Assembly: GCA_028622995.1 (NCBI GenBank)
Contig: JAJQJQ010000005.1
Span: 930,001-994,000 of the forward strand
DNA length: 64,000 nucleotides
DNA from: Panagrolaimus kolymaensis
Taxonomy: Eukaryota > Nematoda > Chromadorea > Rhabditida > Panagrolaimidae
Reading direction: 5' to 3'
The notes under the pieces were generated by a model that did no database searches, was not told where the DNA came from, and saw only the letters and a program-made list of their open reading frames with translations. Numbering within the stretch: position 1 is the first letter of the stretch; each line of letters begins with the position of its first letter. Shown here piece by piece: positions 32,921 through 44,982 of this stretch. Made by a program: the position numbers and the translations under genes.

Positions 32921-34118
32921 TCAATTCTTCGTAGGCGGTGGAAATTCTGGAGCATTAACCATAGTAGGAACAACAGACTAAAAAATGAAATGATTTTATG
33001 AAACACAAAAATTTGTTCAAAAACAACTTACCTTTTGAACTTCATTTGATGGAATAGCTTTCATATCCACAGGTGTTGCATCAGATGGTGGAGCTTGAGG
33101 AGGCTTGTTTTTCTTAGCATTTTTGTGATGACAGTAATAACCAATTCCAATTGCAATACCAAGAATAATAAGTATACCAACGACGCATGGCACGATGATT
33201 ATCCAAAGTTCAATTTCTGCCACCTCAGTTGAAGAAATAAAAGGAGCTGATGTTGACGTTGTCGATGGAGGTGGTGGAGGAGGAGGAGGCAGAGGTCGTC
33301 TAGCACGGAAGATTGATGATGGCTAAAATATTAAATGTGTTTAATTATTGTTAAAAATCTAACTAAGAATAAAGTAAACTTACAAATGTGATGGTAAAGT
33401 CCTTTTGAAGATTGTTCCATGTGATTGACACTTTTAAGTATTCATATTCGGAAGAAAGCAGACGTTTTCCAGTTTGTGCTACTACATGCTTCTTTGGCTT
33501 TCTACTGTCAAATGGTAATGTGACATTTCCTTCATAATCAATAAGAAATTTTGGTATTGTTCCTTTTGATGGATCAACTGTTCCAACTACTCTGTCTTTT
33601 ATCTCGTTGACTAAAAGTAAATGTTACCACATTTTTAAACGAAAAAAAAATATACATACCATAAACATTAACCTCGATTTTTCCTTTAATACCCATTTTA
33701 AAATTAAACAAAAACTTGGGAAGAACTTCGGTATCATCTTTTAAGGAGAATTCAATCAGTTTTTCAATATCATCAACAGCAATACCATTCAAATCATCAG
33801 CAGCCAATGTGAATTCCAATGGATGAGTTTCATCCATAAATATGCCGACTTCGATTGGTTGCTCGCTTGTAGTACCATTTAACTTCAATTCCCTAAAATA
33901 TAAAAATATTAGAAGCGCCAGAAATTTGAAAAAGATAAAACTAACCATTGATCGCCATTTTTTTGAATAAAACCATTCAGTTTTGGATCCCAAATATCCG
34001 TTTCATTTCTTGGTTTATAGTATTTATATTGAGTTTCAACCGACGATGTATTTTGACCAAAGCATAGAACAACGAAATTCAGGAGAACCGACAAAAAAAG
34101 TTGACATGAAGAGCGCAT
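32921..34118 (-). CDS. Single-pass type I membrane protein, unknown family
   Basis: Five exons (34118-33946, 33892-33660, 33610-33384, 33322-33032, 32977-32921) give 326 residues. The signal peptide is MRSSCQLFLSVLLNFVVLCFG. An ectodomain of about 200 residues contains beta-rich segments (EPIEVGIF-like, KGKIEVNVYV, YEYLKVSITWNNLQKDFTIT) with few cysteines. A Pro-rich stalk (RPLPPPPPPPSTTSTS) leads to the transmembrane helix (LWIIIVPCVVGILIILGIAI), a HHKNAKKNK stop-transfer and a short Pro-rich tail. An upstream in-frame ATG at 34142 would add eight residues before the signal peptide; the 34118 start gives a better signal. The overall layout matches the genes at 17156 and 58882, but sequence similarity was not demonstrated. 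Confidence 0.8.
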
Positions 34119-35051
34119 TGCGTTGACGACGACTTTCACCAAATTTCTTTCTTTCGATTGAAGACGAAATGAATGAATTTTCTTTTGAATAAGATTGAGT
34201 ATATCGAAAATGAAGGATCATCAAAATCATCTTTTTATTTTGAGAAAATTTGCATAAAAATTGAAACCTGAAAAGTATGGTTTGATTGAAAAAAAAATCC
34301 AAGAAAATTTTTGATTGATGCAAACGAAAGAAAAAATTTGCAAACAATCCAAAGAAGCCAAGAAAAAAAAGAAGTCAAAACAGTTGTAAAAAATTTTGGT
34401 AAAGCAAAAAACTTGAAGAAGAAAAAAAAAATATCTGTTATTCTTGCTTCAAAGATCAGAGGTTTTTTAGATTTCCTATTTTTTCAACAATCTTTGTTTT
34501 ATTTTTCAATGTACTTCGTTGAATAAAAATGCTTTGCCTTCTAAAATTATGGCTTATGTTTACCTTTCTTTTCTTATTTCAAGAATTTACGCACATATCT
34601 GTTTGACGTTGTTTGTATGTAAACAACAAAAAAAAAATTGGCTTATCATTGTTGAAATCGATAACATTTTTTTTATAACTATCTTGCTCAATGCTTTTTA
34701 AAGGGAGTGTCCCAAACGATGAGAATAATTTTACTACGACGGGTGTTCCTAGCCCGAAAGTTTCTTTGTCTCAAAAGCTTACAAAGTGCTACGAATTTTT
34801 GAAGCTTTTTGTAGCATTTGGAGAAAATTTCGTAAGCTTTTGAAAAAACTTTGTAAAACTTTGTAAGACTTGGAGACAGTGAAGAAAAACTTTCGGGCTA
34901 GGAACACCCGCTGTAAGGGTTTTCTCATCGTTTGGGACACTCCCTTTAAAAACACCTGGTTTGGCTGGTGCTTCTTCTTTTCATTTTCATTCATTTTTTT
35001 TTGAAATGATTTTTTTCTTGTGATTGCTTATTTTTTTTAAATTAAAAAATT
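34119..35051. other. Divergent intergenic region containing a MITE
   Basis: Promoter side of both the minus-strand membrane-protein gene and the plus-strand LDL-receptor-like gene. Aside from the palindromic element at 34702-34945 it is AT-rich without recognised features. Confidence 0.5.
34702..34945. mobile_element. Palindromic MITE-like element
   Basis: A 244-bp foldback. Both ends read AGGGAGTGTCCCAAACGATG inward, and a second matching block (CGGGTGTTCCTAGCCCGAAAG) follows in each arm. The arms continue with weaker complementarity toward the centre (TTTTGAAGC/GCTTTTGAAA), so the whole element can form a long hairpin. TTAA flanks both ends; because TTTAAA is symmetric with the element end, a TA duplication is equally possible. 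There is no coding capacity. The GTGTCCCAAA type of terminus is reminiscent of Tc1/mariner-derived MITEs, while TTAA flanks suggest piggyBac; I cannot decide between them. Confidence 0.8.
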
Positions 35052-38000
35052 ATGCTGTTAAAAAACATAGTTTTCTTTATTATTCTTATTTATATTTTTG
35101 TTTATTGTGATGCATGGGACGATGTAAAGCAAAGTTCAGCATCGATTAATTGTAAGTTTAGTTTTTCGAAAAACAAAAAATCTTCTCTATCGCAAACTTT
35201 GAGCTAAAACATTGAATTAAAAATTGAGTGAAGGCAAATTAAAAATTCCAAAAAAAGTATTAATTCTAAAATATTTTTTTCATTCCAGCGCCAGTGACTC
35301 ATTGCGAGGATGAAAATTTTTATAAATGTAAGGAATCAGGAAAATTAGAAAATTCTGTAAATTATCGATCGAATTTGCTTCAAGGATTATTTTCTCCCAT
35401 TTGTATACCAAAAACGAAGAAATGTGATGGAATGGTGAGTTTTTTTTTTCAAACTGCGACTAATTAAGGCGACAAGCCTTTTTCTGAATCAAAAAATTTT
35501 TTTGAATAAAAACTCTTTTATTTTATTTATATTTTAGTTTGATTGTCCTGAAAAGGATGATGAAGTAGGATGTAATGAAATAAAATGTGGAACAGAACAA
35601 TTTAAATGTCCTGGATTTCGTCGACATTTAACTTCATGCATTCCCAAATCATGGGTATGCGATGGCCAATCAGATTGTGTAAATATGGAAGATGAAAAAA
35701 ATTGTGGGCCAAAGAAAAATTCAACCTGCATGGATGATGAATTTAGTTGTGCTGATGGACGACAATGCATATATAAAAATTGGAGATGTAATGGCAAAAA
35801 TGAATGTCAAGATAATTCCGATGAACAAAATTGCCCCACAACTCCTTGTAATTTTCTTACTGAATTTCAAGTAAGCATTTTCGAGTCTTGAAAAAAAATA
35901 TTTTGTTTTACTCCGAATCTTTCAATAAATTAAAAAAAAAATAATTACAATTTTAGTGCGAAAAATCTGGATTATGCATTCCAAAAACTTTAAAATGTGA
36001 CGGATATTCTGATTGTGAAGATCATTCAGATGAGTTTTATTGTTCACAACTTCCTTCAGCCCATTTGATAAAATGTTCGGAGAACGAATTTCAATGTAAA
36101 AATGGTGATGAATGTATTAGAAAAATTTGGGTGTGTGATGGCGATGGCGATTGTTCAGATTCATCTGACGAAGAAAATTGCACTGATCATGAACTTGAAT
36201 GTGGAACAGAAGAAAAAAGGTGTGATGATGGAATTTGTCGATTAAATTGCGATATCCTTGAACGTAGGTTAAAAAGAAATTTAGGTATATATAATTTTTT
36301 ACTTTAGCTCTTCCACCTAAATGTGATAACAATACTCATTATCAATGTAATGAAACAAAAAGTTGCATTCCATTATCATCTTTATGCATGGATGATACAG
36401 GACCAAATGATTGCTTGAAATCTGTTTGCAAATTAAATATAACTAAATGTGATCAAAAAGAAACACCTTATTGTAATTGTCGAGCCACATTCGCTGGTGG
36501 AGAAATTTGTTATTGCCCTAAAGGATTTGAACGTCGTCAAGATAATAAATGCTTAGATATTGATGAATGTCAACAACAAACCCCAGGAATTTGTGATCAA
36601 AAATGCATTAATCTTATGGGCTCATATCGATGCGATTGTTATTCAGGCTTTACCCTAACTGCAGGTGAAACCAATGCTGATGGACATATCCAATATCCAC
36701 CTTCTAAATGTCGAGCTAATTCTGCTACCAGTGATCCAATTATTTTACTTTCAACAAAAGATTCAATTCGTCAACAAAATCTTGCAACTAAAAATTATCA
36801 TCCTCTCATTCAATTTAATTCTTCCTCTCCTTCTTCTTCTTCTTCAGCAGCAGCAATAAATGCAATGGATTTTTGGTATTCAAAAAATATATTATTTTAT
36901 TCGAATGTTTTTAAAAATCAAATTAAATATTGTTCCATTAAACCATCCATTAAAAGTGTTTGTACTGAAGCAATATGGCCACATGATGAACAAAAAATTG
37001 AAATATGTAAATCAATAAAAACAATGGAAAAGTTAGAATGTTTTGAAGAAGAAATTTTGATTGAAGAAGATATTGAAGCCATCGAAGGATTAGCTATTGA
37101 TTGGGTTCATGGTTTATTATTTTGGACGGATTCAGGACTTAAAACTGTACGTTTCTTACCTTGGGGAAAGAAAGCATTAAAGAGAAATAACTAAAACAAA
37201 ATTCTCTTTTTTTAGATCAATGCTTACGATTTGAATAATAAAAAGCGAAAAATCTTATTCAATGAAAGCATTGAAAAACCTCGAGCCATTGCTGTTGACC
37301 CTTCTGCTGGATTAATTTTCTGGACCGATTGGGGTTCTAAAGGTCGAATTGAAAGAGCTGGAATGGATGGAAAAAACCGAGTTGAAGTTATTAGTGGTGA
37401 AGCTGTTAAATGGCCCAATGGTTTAGCAGCGGATATTTATGAAAAACGTATTTATTGGGCTGATGCTAAAACTAAAGCCATTTCTTCATGTGATTATTGG
37501 GGAGGCGATCTTCGAACCGTTCTTCATTCCCATAAACATCTCAAACATCCATTTTCTTTAGCCGTTTTTGAAGAACGCCTTTATTGGACTGATTGGGATC
37601 ACGAAGGAATATTAACGGTAAATAAATTTAACGGGAAAGATTTTAAACGAGTTATGAATGGAGTTCCCGGTCCAATGACTGTAAGAATTTATCATGAAAT
37701 GGTTCAACCAACAAATGGAATAATAAATAAATGCAAAAACCATGGTTGCGAAAAGAATGAAATTTGCCTTCCAAAAGCTTTAATCATCCAAAATAAGGAA
37801 GAAATTGAGGAAGCCAAAATTAACGAAATTCCATATTCTTGATTTTGTGAAAATGGTTTTAAATTAATTATTTCATCATTGAAAACAAAAAAATGTGTCC
37901 CAAAAAATTTTATTCATGGCGAAGAAGATTTTCTAGAAAAAGTTCCAGAAACTAAACAAGAAAATTACAAAAATACACCAAATCGAAAAAGTATTTTTCA

Positions 38001-38248
38001 TTATTTTACAATAATCACAATTTTTTCTGCAACTTTAAGCTTAATTTCAATAATGTTTGTTATTTTCATTGCTGTAAGAAATTATTTAAAAAAAATAAAT
38101 TAATTAGAAAGTTAAAAACTTTTTTTAGGTTAAACTTTATCAACGACGAAAAAGATTTAATCAACGAAAAAATAATTCTTCAGCATTTAATAATCCCATG
38201 TTTGAGCCCTTGAATACCACATTTAGCGATGGATTGTTGAAACACTGA
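35052..38248 (+). CDS. LDL-receptor-family endocytic receptor, with in-frame TGA
   Basis: Seven or so exons encode roughly 900 residues: a signal peptide (MLLKNIVFFIILIYIFVYC); about six LDL-receptor class A repeats with SDE-type calcium sites (CDGQSDCVNMEDEKNC, DNSDEQNC, DHSDEFYC, DSSDEENC); EGF modules including a calcium-binding DIDECQQQTPGIC...GSYRCDCYSGF; a YWTD beta-propeller (LFWTDSG, IFWTDWGSKGRIERAGMDG, IYWADAKTK, LYWTDWDHEG); a final EGF; a membrane helix (IITIFSATLSLISIMFVIFI); and a tail containing FNNPMFEPL, an FxNPxF internalisation-type signal. The frame is interrupted only by TGA at 37840-37842, in the last EGF, where the pattern YS-x-FCENGF calls for Cys. Everything after it (TM and tail, last exon from 38129) remains coding. 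The single cluster of repeats suggests a yolk/lipoprotein receptor of the RME-2/LDLR type. Confidence 0.85.
37840..37842 (+). other. In-frame TGA at a conserved Cys position
   Basis: In the membrane-proximal EGF module the reading frame gives IPYS, then TGA, then FCENGFKL and later KKCVP. EGF modules of this family have a CxC..GF motif there, so TGA replaces TGT or TGC. It could be a nonsense mutation, a sequencing error or, much less likely, recoding. Confidence 0.85.
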
Positions 38249-41072
38249 GAAACTTGGCTGGCTGCGGCTGTTTCGTGAACTTAACTTTTTACGGTATTTG
38301 GCAAAAAAACTTTGTCATTTTTTAATTTTATTTTTTTAATAAATGAATTCTTTTTTTTATTAATAAAAATTATAAATGCTGGGATCTTAATCAATCAAAC
38401 ATATGGCTTTTAAAAATTTCAGTTTCAAACAATAGAAAGAAAAACAATTCATTCTTCATTTTTTCAAGGTGTATAAACAACAAATAATTAAGCATAAACC
38501 AAAACAAAAAAGATAAATGAAAAAAAAGAGAGAACCGGATGAAAGAGGTTTTTTTGTGATTCGTGATTTTTTTATTGAATACTCTTCTCCAGTTGATTCA
38601 AAAAAAAGAAAGAGATATTTATTTTTTTATTATTTGTTAATCTCACTTATTAAACAGTCAGTCATTTTTTTGTTTTTTGTTTGTTTGTTATTCCCATTTT
38701 CGACAACGAAAAAAAATATGTGGCAATGATGGTGGTTAGTGAAAATGAAAAACAATGTGTTCAAATCAGTAAAAAAAATTGAATGGTTTATTTACATCTT
38801 TTTTTTTGTCTTCGTTAATTATGCCTTTCTTTGATTTATAACTATTCTTTTGAACCTGATTTATTGGACCATAAAAATTTAACTAAAAACATTTTTTAAT
38901 ACGTGGTAATTAATTTCGATGCTTTTTTCACTAAAATTTTATAAATCCCTTAATTTTCCCAAAATCTATCTTCTTATCATTTTTAACTTTCATTTTTTTC
39001 ATGGTTTACAAACTTGTATTTTTATTTAATCATAAATCTGGAAAGCAGCAACAACTATTGAATCGAGCAGTGATAATAAATTAAACGGATAAACCCAGAA
39101 ATTCAAGTTTTCATTTTCCTTCGCCTTTTTTTTGAATAATAATTACTTTTTCAAAACTTATCTCTCTCATCAAAAAAAATTATTTAATTGACTTTTACTT
39201 TTATGTGTGAGAGTGAGTGAGGTCTGTGTTCTGATAGATGCATAAACATCACCTGTACCTTTAGTACGAAATAAAAAAAACAACACCAAAAAAAATTGCT
39301 TTTAAAATAAACAGAAATTGTGATTGAAAGAAAAATTATCGTTTGACTGACTTCTTTGGGTTCTTCGTCTTCTGTTTCAAACATTTATTGATTTGATTCG
39401 TCTTCCTCTGCTTTTATTAGACTAAGAAAATATTTTTAGAAGCTTCACTCACTTTTATAACTTCCATGAACGTGAATAATATTTAGTTGTTTGCTTTTTT
39501 TTATTCAATGGCAAAATTTTTTTTTACAAAAAAGCTTCTTTTTTTTCAAAGCGACGCCTAAAATTTTTTTCGTGTCGAAAACAATTTCGAACGCGAGAGA
39601 GCATATTTTTCGTGTCTTTTCTTCTTTGCCATTTTTTAGTTTCTTCTTTCTTCGTACTTTTTTTTTCAATCAAATCCTTCTTTCACTTTTTTTACTTCTT
39701 CGAATCTGGAACATTTTTGATTGATGTTGCTAAAAATAGACTTTTTTTTACAAGCAAAATCCTTTTTTATGAAACTTGAAAAACGTCTTAACCTTCACTT
39801 ATGTTTTGTTGTTATTGGTTTTGATCATCGTGAATCTCCCTCTAGATTTTACTCCTTTTTTATCCCTCATTTTTTCTTCTATCGCGTATGCCTTTTTTAA
39901 TTTCTTTAACGTTGTCGTCGTCGTCTTCTTTTGTAAACTTTTCTTCATTTATTTGAGGAGAACAAGGCTGGCTGGATTATTTTGGTGGGATGGATTCTTA
40001 TAAGATAGATACTCTTTTTCTTCGTTGACTTTGATTTTTTTTCTGTTGCTACTGTTTCAGTTTTTGATTTGCCTAAATCTTTTTTCTCCCTCCTTTTCTC
40101 CTCCGTTCCAGCGTGTTATCCCTTTCTTATTTTCCAATATCAACGTGGTTGGTGGCGAATCCACAAAAAATCACTTTCACTTTTCTTAGAAAATTTCCTT
40201 CCAAAAAAACGTGAATTTTCTCCGCCGCCGCGACAACTTTAATCTTTTATCCTTTCACTTTCTTATTTTCTCTTCTAAGATCCATTCAAGGAGAATGAAA
40301 GAAGGATATATACCTTATTCTTCGTTGACGCACACATGCTTGAGATGGGGTAAACATAAAGATACTATAGAAATCGAAGAGATCGATGAAAGAGAAAAGG
40401 GAAAACAATGCCCAACGGCAATCGTCGTTTTTTTTTTGCGCGCTTTTTTTATGTATCCTTTTATAATTTTTGTTCTTCTAAAAAAGCAAAGAAATATTTT
40501 TGAGATGCAGGAGACGACGACAACCAAGGGAATCTTGAAAATGAGAAAGCGAGGGATTTTGCTGCTGCTATTTCTTAATGCATGCAACTGCGCCTCTTAT
40601 AACAATAGAATCATGAGAAGCACCAACATTTTAGTTTTAGCAGATGATGGCAGAGAGTAGCATGCTGTTGCAACCGTGATCCTTTTGCTCCTTATCCTTC
40701 TGGCGATTCTCTTCCTTCTTTGACCCATAAAAGATCAGGAATACTGGGGAAAGACGTGTTGCTTCGTTTCCTTCGGCAAAATGAAAGGGAAAATGTCCGG
40801 TTTTCATTAATTTTTGCGAGAAAAAAAATCTTTAACCAATTTTTATCTTTTTTTGCGTGCATTGAGAAAATCCTGCTTTGAAACGAGAGGGAAAGTGTCG
40901 TGGATATGTAATGTGAATATTCTTTGCTACGTGTTTAACCTTTAACTTCGGTTTTTTCTTCTTGCTGTATTGTTTATGGATTAACTAACCGTTTATTCTT
41001 TTTCAGGTTCTGGTTGACAGTATTTTTGGAGGATCTTTATACTTATTTATTATATTTATTCTGGCAATAACA
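38249..41072. other. Long non-coding region, promoter/5' UTR of the CCCH gene in its last part
   Basis: 38.3-40.2 kb is AT-rich without a recognisable gene. 40.2-41.0 kb is less AT-rich and may be a 5' UTR exon or promoter of the gene at 41073: a TTTTTCAGG acceptor at about 40998-41006 lies 67 bases before the ATG. A short open frame at 40505-40660 starts METTTT-like with a hydrophobic segment (RKRGILLLLFLNACNCAS); it could be an upstream ORF or a small secreted peptide, but nothing else supports it. Confidence 0.45.
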
Positions 41073-42139
41073 ATGGAGAATGTTCCACCGCTTTCTGATT
41101 TGACGCAATACATCAATCCTGAAATACACAAGTGAGTTTGTTTTTCTTTTATTTCGTGATTTCCAGAGACTTTTGGTGTAACCTTTTGCTTGTGATTTGT
41201 TAGCTATTGCTTTATCTTATTCGATTACCATTCATTTGGACATTTTTCTTCGATTGTTTGTCTCTGGAAATCACTCTTGTCCTTATTTACATCATTGTCT
41301 TCTTCCATTCTTACTTTTTCCTTTTTAGTGTCCATCCTGCTGTTCGGTTCGCTCAAGCATCTCTTGATATGAATCAAAAGAAACAACCAAGACCGGATAC
41401 TTACAAGACTGTTATGTGTCAAGCATGGTTGGAATCAACTCGGTGTGCGTTTGGTGCTGATTGTAAATTTGCTCATGGTGAAACTGAACTTCGTCCTGCA
41501 AAGCTTCCTATTCGAAATACTCTCAAATACAAGACGAAACTATGTGATAAATATACAACAACTGGAATTTGTCCATATGGTAGCCGCTGCTTGTTCATTC
41601 ATCCTGATCCTCGCAGTTCTGCATATTATCGTCAAACTGCGGTAAGTAATATTTTTTCTTTATGCATTAGTTTGCTTCATGAGAGGTTATTGAACTTTAT
41701 TTCACTGAGTTTGCTTATGCTTTATCTTGATTCGTTTCCCTTATTTCTTTACTAACTATTGTTATTGTTTCATTAATTTATGTTTCTTTGCTTTATATCA
41801 ACTTTTTTTTAGATCGCTCAACAACTTCTTCAACAAACATTGGGAATGATGACTGCATCGATGCATACTTCACAATCTTCGTCACCTTATAATACAACTC
41901 CAACAGCATCATTGGCTCCTTCACCTCCAAAGAATAGTCAACTCAATCGTCCACCATCTCGTCCACATCCATCATGGCCGCTTGATACCAACTCTGTGTT
42001 TATGGAAGATATGAATACATCACATTTGAATTATTCAAGGTCATTACCAAATAGTTTACCAAATAGTCGACATTCATCAATTTCGCCATATTCTCATGAA
42101 TCAAGTGGTTCAACAAATGGAGCTTGGACGTTGTTTTAA
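41073..42139 (+). CDS. Tandem CCCH zinc-finger RNA-binding protein (TIS11/MEX/POS type)
   Basis: Three exons (41073-41131, 41329-41641, 41813-42139) give about 232 residues. Two zinc fingers with exact C-x8-C-x5-C-x3-H spacing are encoded in exon 2: YKTVMCQAWLESTRCAFGAD then CKFAHG, and YKTKLCDKYTTTGICPYGSR then CLFIH; each is preceded by the YKT lead-in typical of TTP/TIS11 proteins. The fingers bind AU-rich RNA. The C-terminal third is Ser/Pro-rich (SRPHPSWP, SLPNSLPNSRHSSISPYSHE), with many possible phosphorylation sites. In nematodes this class regulates maternal mRNAs in oocytes and embryos; I cannot assign it to one named gene. A splice acceptor 67 bases upstream of the ATG suggests a 5' UTR intron or trans-splicing. 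Confidence 0.9.
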
Positions 42140-42883
42140 TTTCTTCTACTAACTCCTCAACCCAATCTTGTTATTATGGAATGGAATCAATTGAAGTGAA
42201 GGTGATGGCTGTTTGATCTTTATGGTGCAACTCAAGTGATGGTGTCGCATGGTCGCTGTATGGTTCAACTTTCTTCTCCCTAACTCTTGTATTCTTTCTT
42301 TGATTCAAGATTCTTGTTTATCTTTCTCTCCCCCTTGTACTAACCCTCTTCTTTTTTTCTAACTGTTTTGATTTTGTTATACTTTTTTCTGTCTTGTTTC
42401 TATATATTGTTTTATATTTTAATTCATACCGGTGCAATATTAGTCAGAAAAAATAATTTGTTGTAATTTTTCATTTTGTGTATAACTAGTTGTATTTTTT
42501 TGTCTCAAATAAATCTAAATAACCTTTTTGTGAAACATTGGGCTTCTTCATGTCTGTCTTTCATCATCAGCTCTTCTGTTGTCTTTCAAGTTTTTATGTG
42601 ATGAACATAAACTATTTTTGTCTTTCATCGTCTTAATGCAGTATTCACTTTGAATATTGTTGTATTTTTCTAATATTTATCAGTTATAATTATTATTATT
42701 ATATTAAGTTTCATCATGGGATAATAATATTATCATGTGCAATCATGCTTATTTGTAAATTTTATTGTGTTTTGTGGAAGAAGAAATAAAATAGCTTAGT
42801 AAAAACAACTATCGTTTTAGCGACATAAAATTTAAAGCAAGCGGTGAGCTGACCACGTTACAACTAATGCACCATTAAGCAAT
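42140..42883. other. 3' UTR and intergenic DNA
   Basis: The first 390 bases are probably the 3' UTR of the CCCH gene, ending near AATAAATCTAAATAACC at about 42510. It contains several TGTA and UUUUUAU-like motifs, as usual for regulated maternal mRNAs, but I assign no specific site. Confidence 0.5.
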
Positions 42884-43421
42884 TTGGCTTCACCAAATTA
42901 TGGTTTTGTTTCAAATGACCCAAATCTTTATTCCAAACTAACTTTAGCTTTCACAAAAAATATTTGTGTTTGCCCTTCATTAACTTATCAATTTAAAATC
43001 AATGGCACAACTTTTGGTGATTGCGTTCAAGGTTTCAATGGACAAACTCCACCCGATATTGCTCAACTTATGTGTGAAATGTCCAATGGTATTTGTAACA
43101 TCGCCCGAAAAATTAGTTTTTATTCGAACCAAAGTTGTTAAAAATGTTTTTGAAGCAAATCCTGAATTTACAAATATCCTTCATCGAGTTCTAGAAAAAA
43201 AGCAATGAATGGTTTTGGTTTGGTTATTCCAACTCAACTTATCCATTAGGAGATTTTAAGAAATGGGAAGATGGTAAAACTCCATCTGATTCTGCTGCCT
43301 GTGGATATGCAACTCGTGAAGCATCCGATAACAACTTGGCTTTTGCTGCGGGTGGTTGCGATTATGAAGATGCTCGACCATATTTATGCCAAACTAAAGC
43401 ATGTGATTCGCGAGAAAAAGT
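42884..43421 (+). pseudogene. C-type lectin domain gene relic
   Basis: Two partial frames follow each other. The first (42884-43140) has ASPNYGFVSNDPNLYSKLTL, then CVCPSLTYQFKINGTTFGDC and stops. The second, in another frame from about 43204, reads WFWFGYSNSTYPLGDFKKWE, then CGYATRE, and ends AGGCDYEDARPYLCQTKAC. The W-G-x-W-x-D-G and C...PYLC pattern is that of the carboxy half of a nematode C-type lectin domain. No start codon, signal peptide or splice sites link the pieces and there is a frame break between them, so this is a decayed copy. Confidence 0.65.
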
Positions 43422-43567
43422 TTTAACCCATAATTTTAAGAAATCTCAAATAAAGTTTATACGAAATCCAAGGAAATATTTTGAAACAAAAACATTATTT
43501 ATTTAAAGCATTATGAAACACAAGAACAACGAAGACAAGGAATTATGAAGCACAAAAAAATGAAAGC

Positions 43568-44484
43568 TTAAAAGAACAATAAGAAAGTATGATTAAAGTA
43601 TATGAATAAAAAGACGCGGGTTTTCATCTTTGCTTTCATTTCAGCTTTGAAAGTTGCAACATAAGTTTCATCTGCTAAACCAGTGAACCTAATGAAAAGA
43701 CGAGCATTAGGAGCAAGGACTTTCTAAAAATTTGGAAAATAATATAAAGCATTAAAAAAAGTAAAAAACAAACTTTGAGAAGTTTAAAAAATCCATCAGC
43801 TTTGATTGGTCCATGAAAACCAAGAGAAAGCCATTTGATCTTGTTATTCCATGATGCAATTTTAGGTGAATTTACATGAGAGATGCTGTGAAGTTTTGCA
43901 CTGAAAGCAAAATTTTAATATAATAAATTATAAAATTAAACATACCAAACAACTTTAGCATATGGTAAATGCAACAACAAATCTTCAAGTGAAATGATTT
44001 TACCATCATTATCATGAATAGTAGCGCGAGATGAATGCCATGCTTGAACCATACCAGATTTAGTAAAAAACAGGAATTCTTTCATTGAAAGTTCACATTC
44101 AGGAATACAAATAGTCTTAGCTTCACAGCAATGAATTTTTGAGATCATTCTATTATCATATGAGTCATAGAAAATTCTATTTGTAACAACATCAATAATT
44201 GGCATTTCTTCATAATTTCGAACATAAAGATCATATTTTCCTGCATTTCCATATGGTGATGGAGCACTTCCAAAATGCAAAGTTTCAACAATAACCATTG
44301 GATTCATTTTGTGGAAGAATTTGCAGGTTTGACGGAGCTTGAGTTGAGTTTCAGCGTTCGCTTTCTTGAAGATATGGCGGATCACCGGATATGGAAATGT
44401 GAAATAATATTGAAGTTGATAATTATCTTCGTTGAATGTAATCATTGCACGGGTTGAAAGATGTTCACGATGAGATTCAGCCAT
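43568..44484 (-). CDS. F-box-like protein, family member with novel C-terminus
   Basis: Three exons (44484-43946, 43900-43774, 43732-43568) with canonical sites and the family's intron phases. It starts MAESHREHLSTRAMITFNED and has the F-box-like region FPYPVIRHIFKKANAETQLK...CKFFHKMNP, then ECELSMKEFLFFTKSG and LLLHLPYAK. Exon 2 ends GFFKLLK and exon 3 starts KVLAPNARLFIRF. After EMKAKMKT the usual TWKPKKQKP tail is replaced by an unrelated hydrophobic end (RVFLFIYFNHTFLLFF), evidently from a deletion that shifted the frame. It is most similar to the pair at 1-3704 though more than 40 kb away and inverted. It is possibly functional, since the altered part is only the last few residues. Confidence 0.75.
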
Positions 44485-44982
44485 GTTTGCTAAAAAATTA
44501 AAGCTATTCGTAATTTCACGTCACACGAACGAAGTTCACATAGTCCAAAAAAGAATAACGCGATAAAATATTGGATTATTACAATAAACGCAACAAAAAA
44601 GGAAGAATAATGAAAAGAATGAAAGCATTGTTGTTACAAACGGTTCACGAAAAAAATGAAGAAGCCTTTGAAGAGTTTTTTTCATTCTAAGAAACAAAAG
44701 GACTGTGAAATGCTGGGGCTTCCATGTTCTCAAAAGTTTATGTTTACATATTTTTAAATTAATTCTCAAAGTTTCTTTATTTTTTAGATAAAAAATTTCT
44801 GACTATTTAGCTTTCAAAATATTTAGTTTTACTCTTCTTTTTTCAAAAAAGTTAAGAACTTCTGATACAATTATTTCTTTTCTGCATCATTGTTGAGTTT
44901 TTTAGAATCTTATTTATCAAAAAATGTTTGTGATTAACGAAGGAAGTAATTGAAATCACATTACTTTGAAAATGCAACATTC
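44485..44982. other. Intergenic DNA
   Basis: AT-rich flank with no supported feature. Confidence 0.5.

Noticed and set aside
37840..37842. Selenocysteine insertion in the LDL-receptor-like protein
   Set aside because: TGA at a Cys codon is suggestive, but no selenoprotein of this family is known to me and I could not demonstrate a SECIS element; kept only as a possibility to be tested.
40315..40587. Minus-strand 90-codon frame
   Set aside because: Antisense to the putative CCCH leader, low-complexity, no start context or partner exons.
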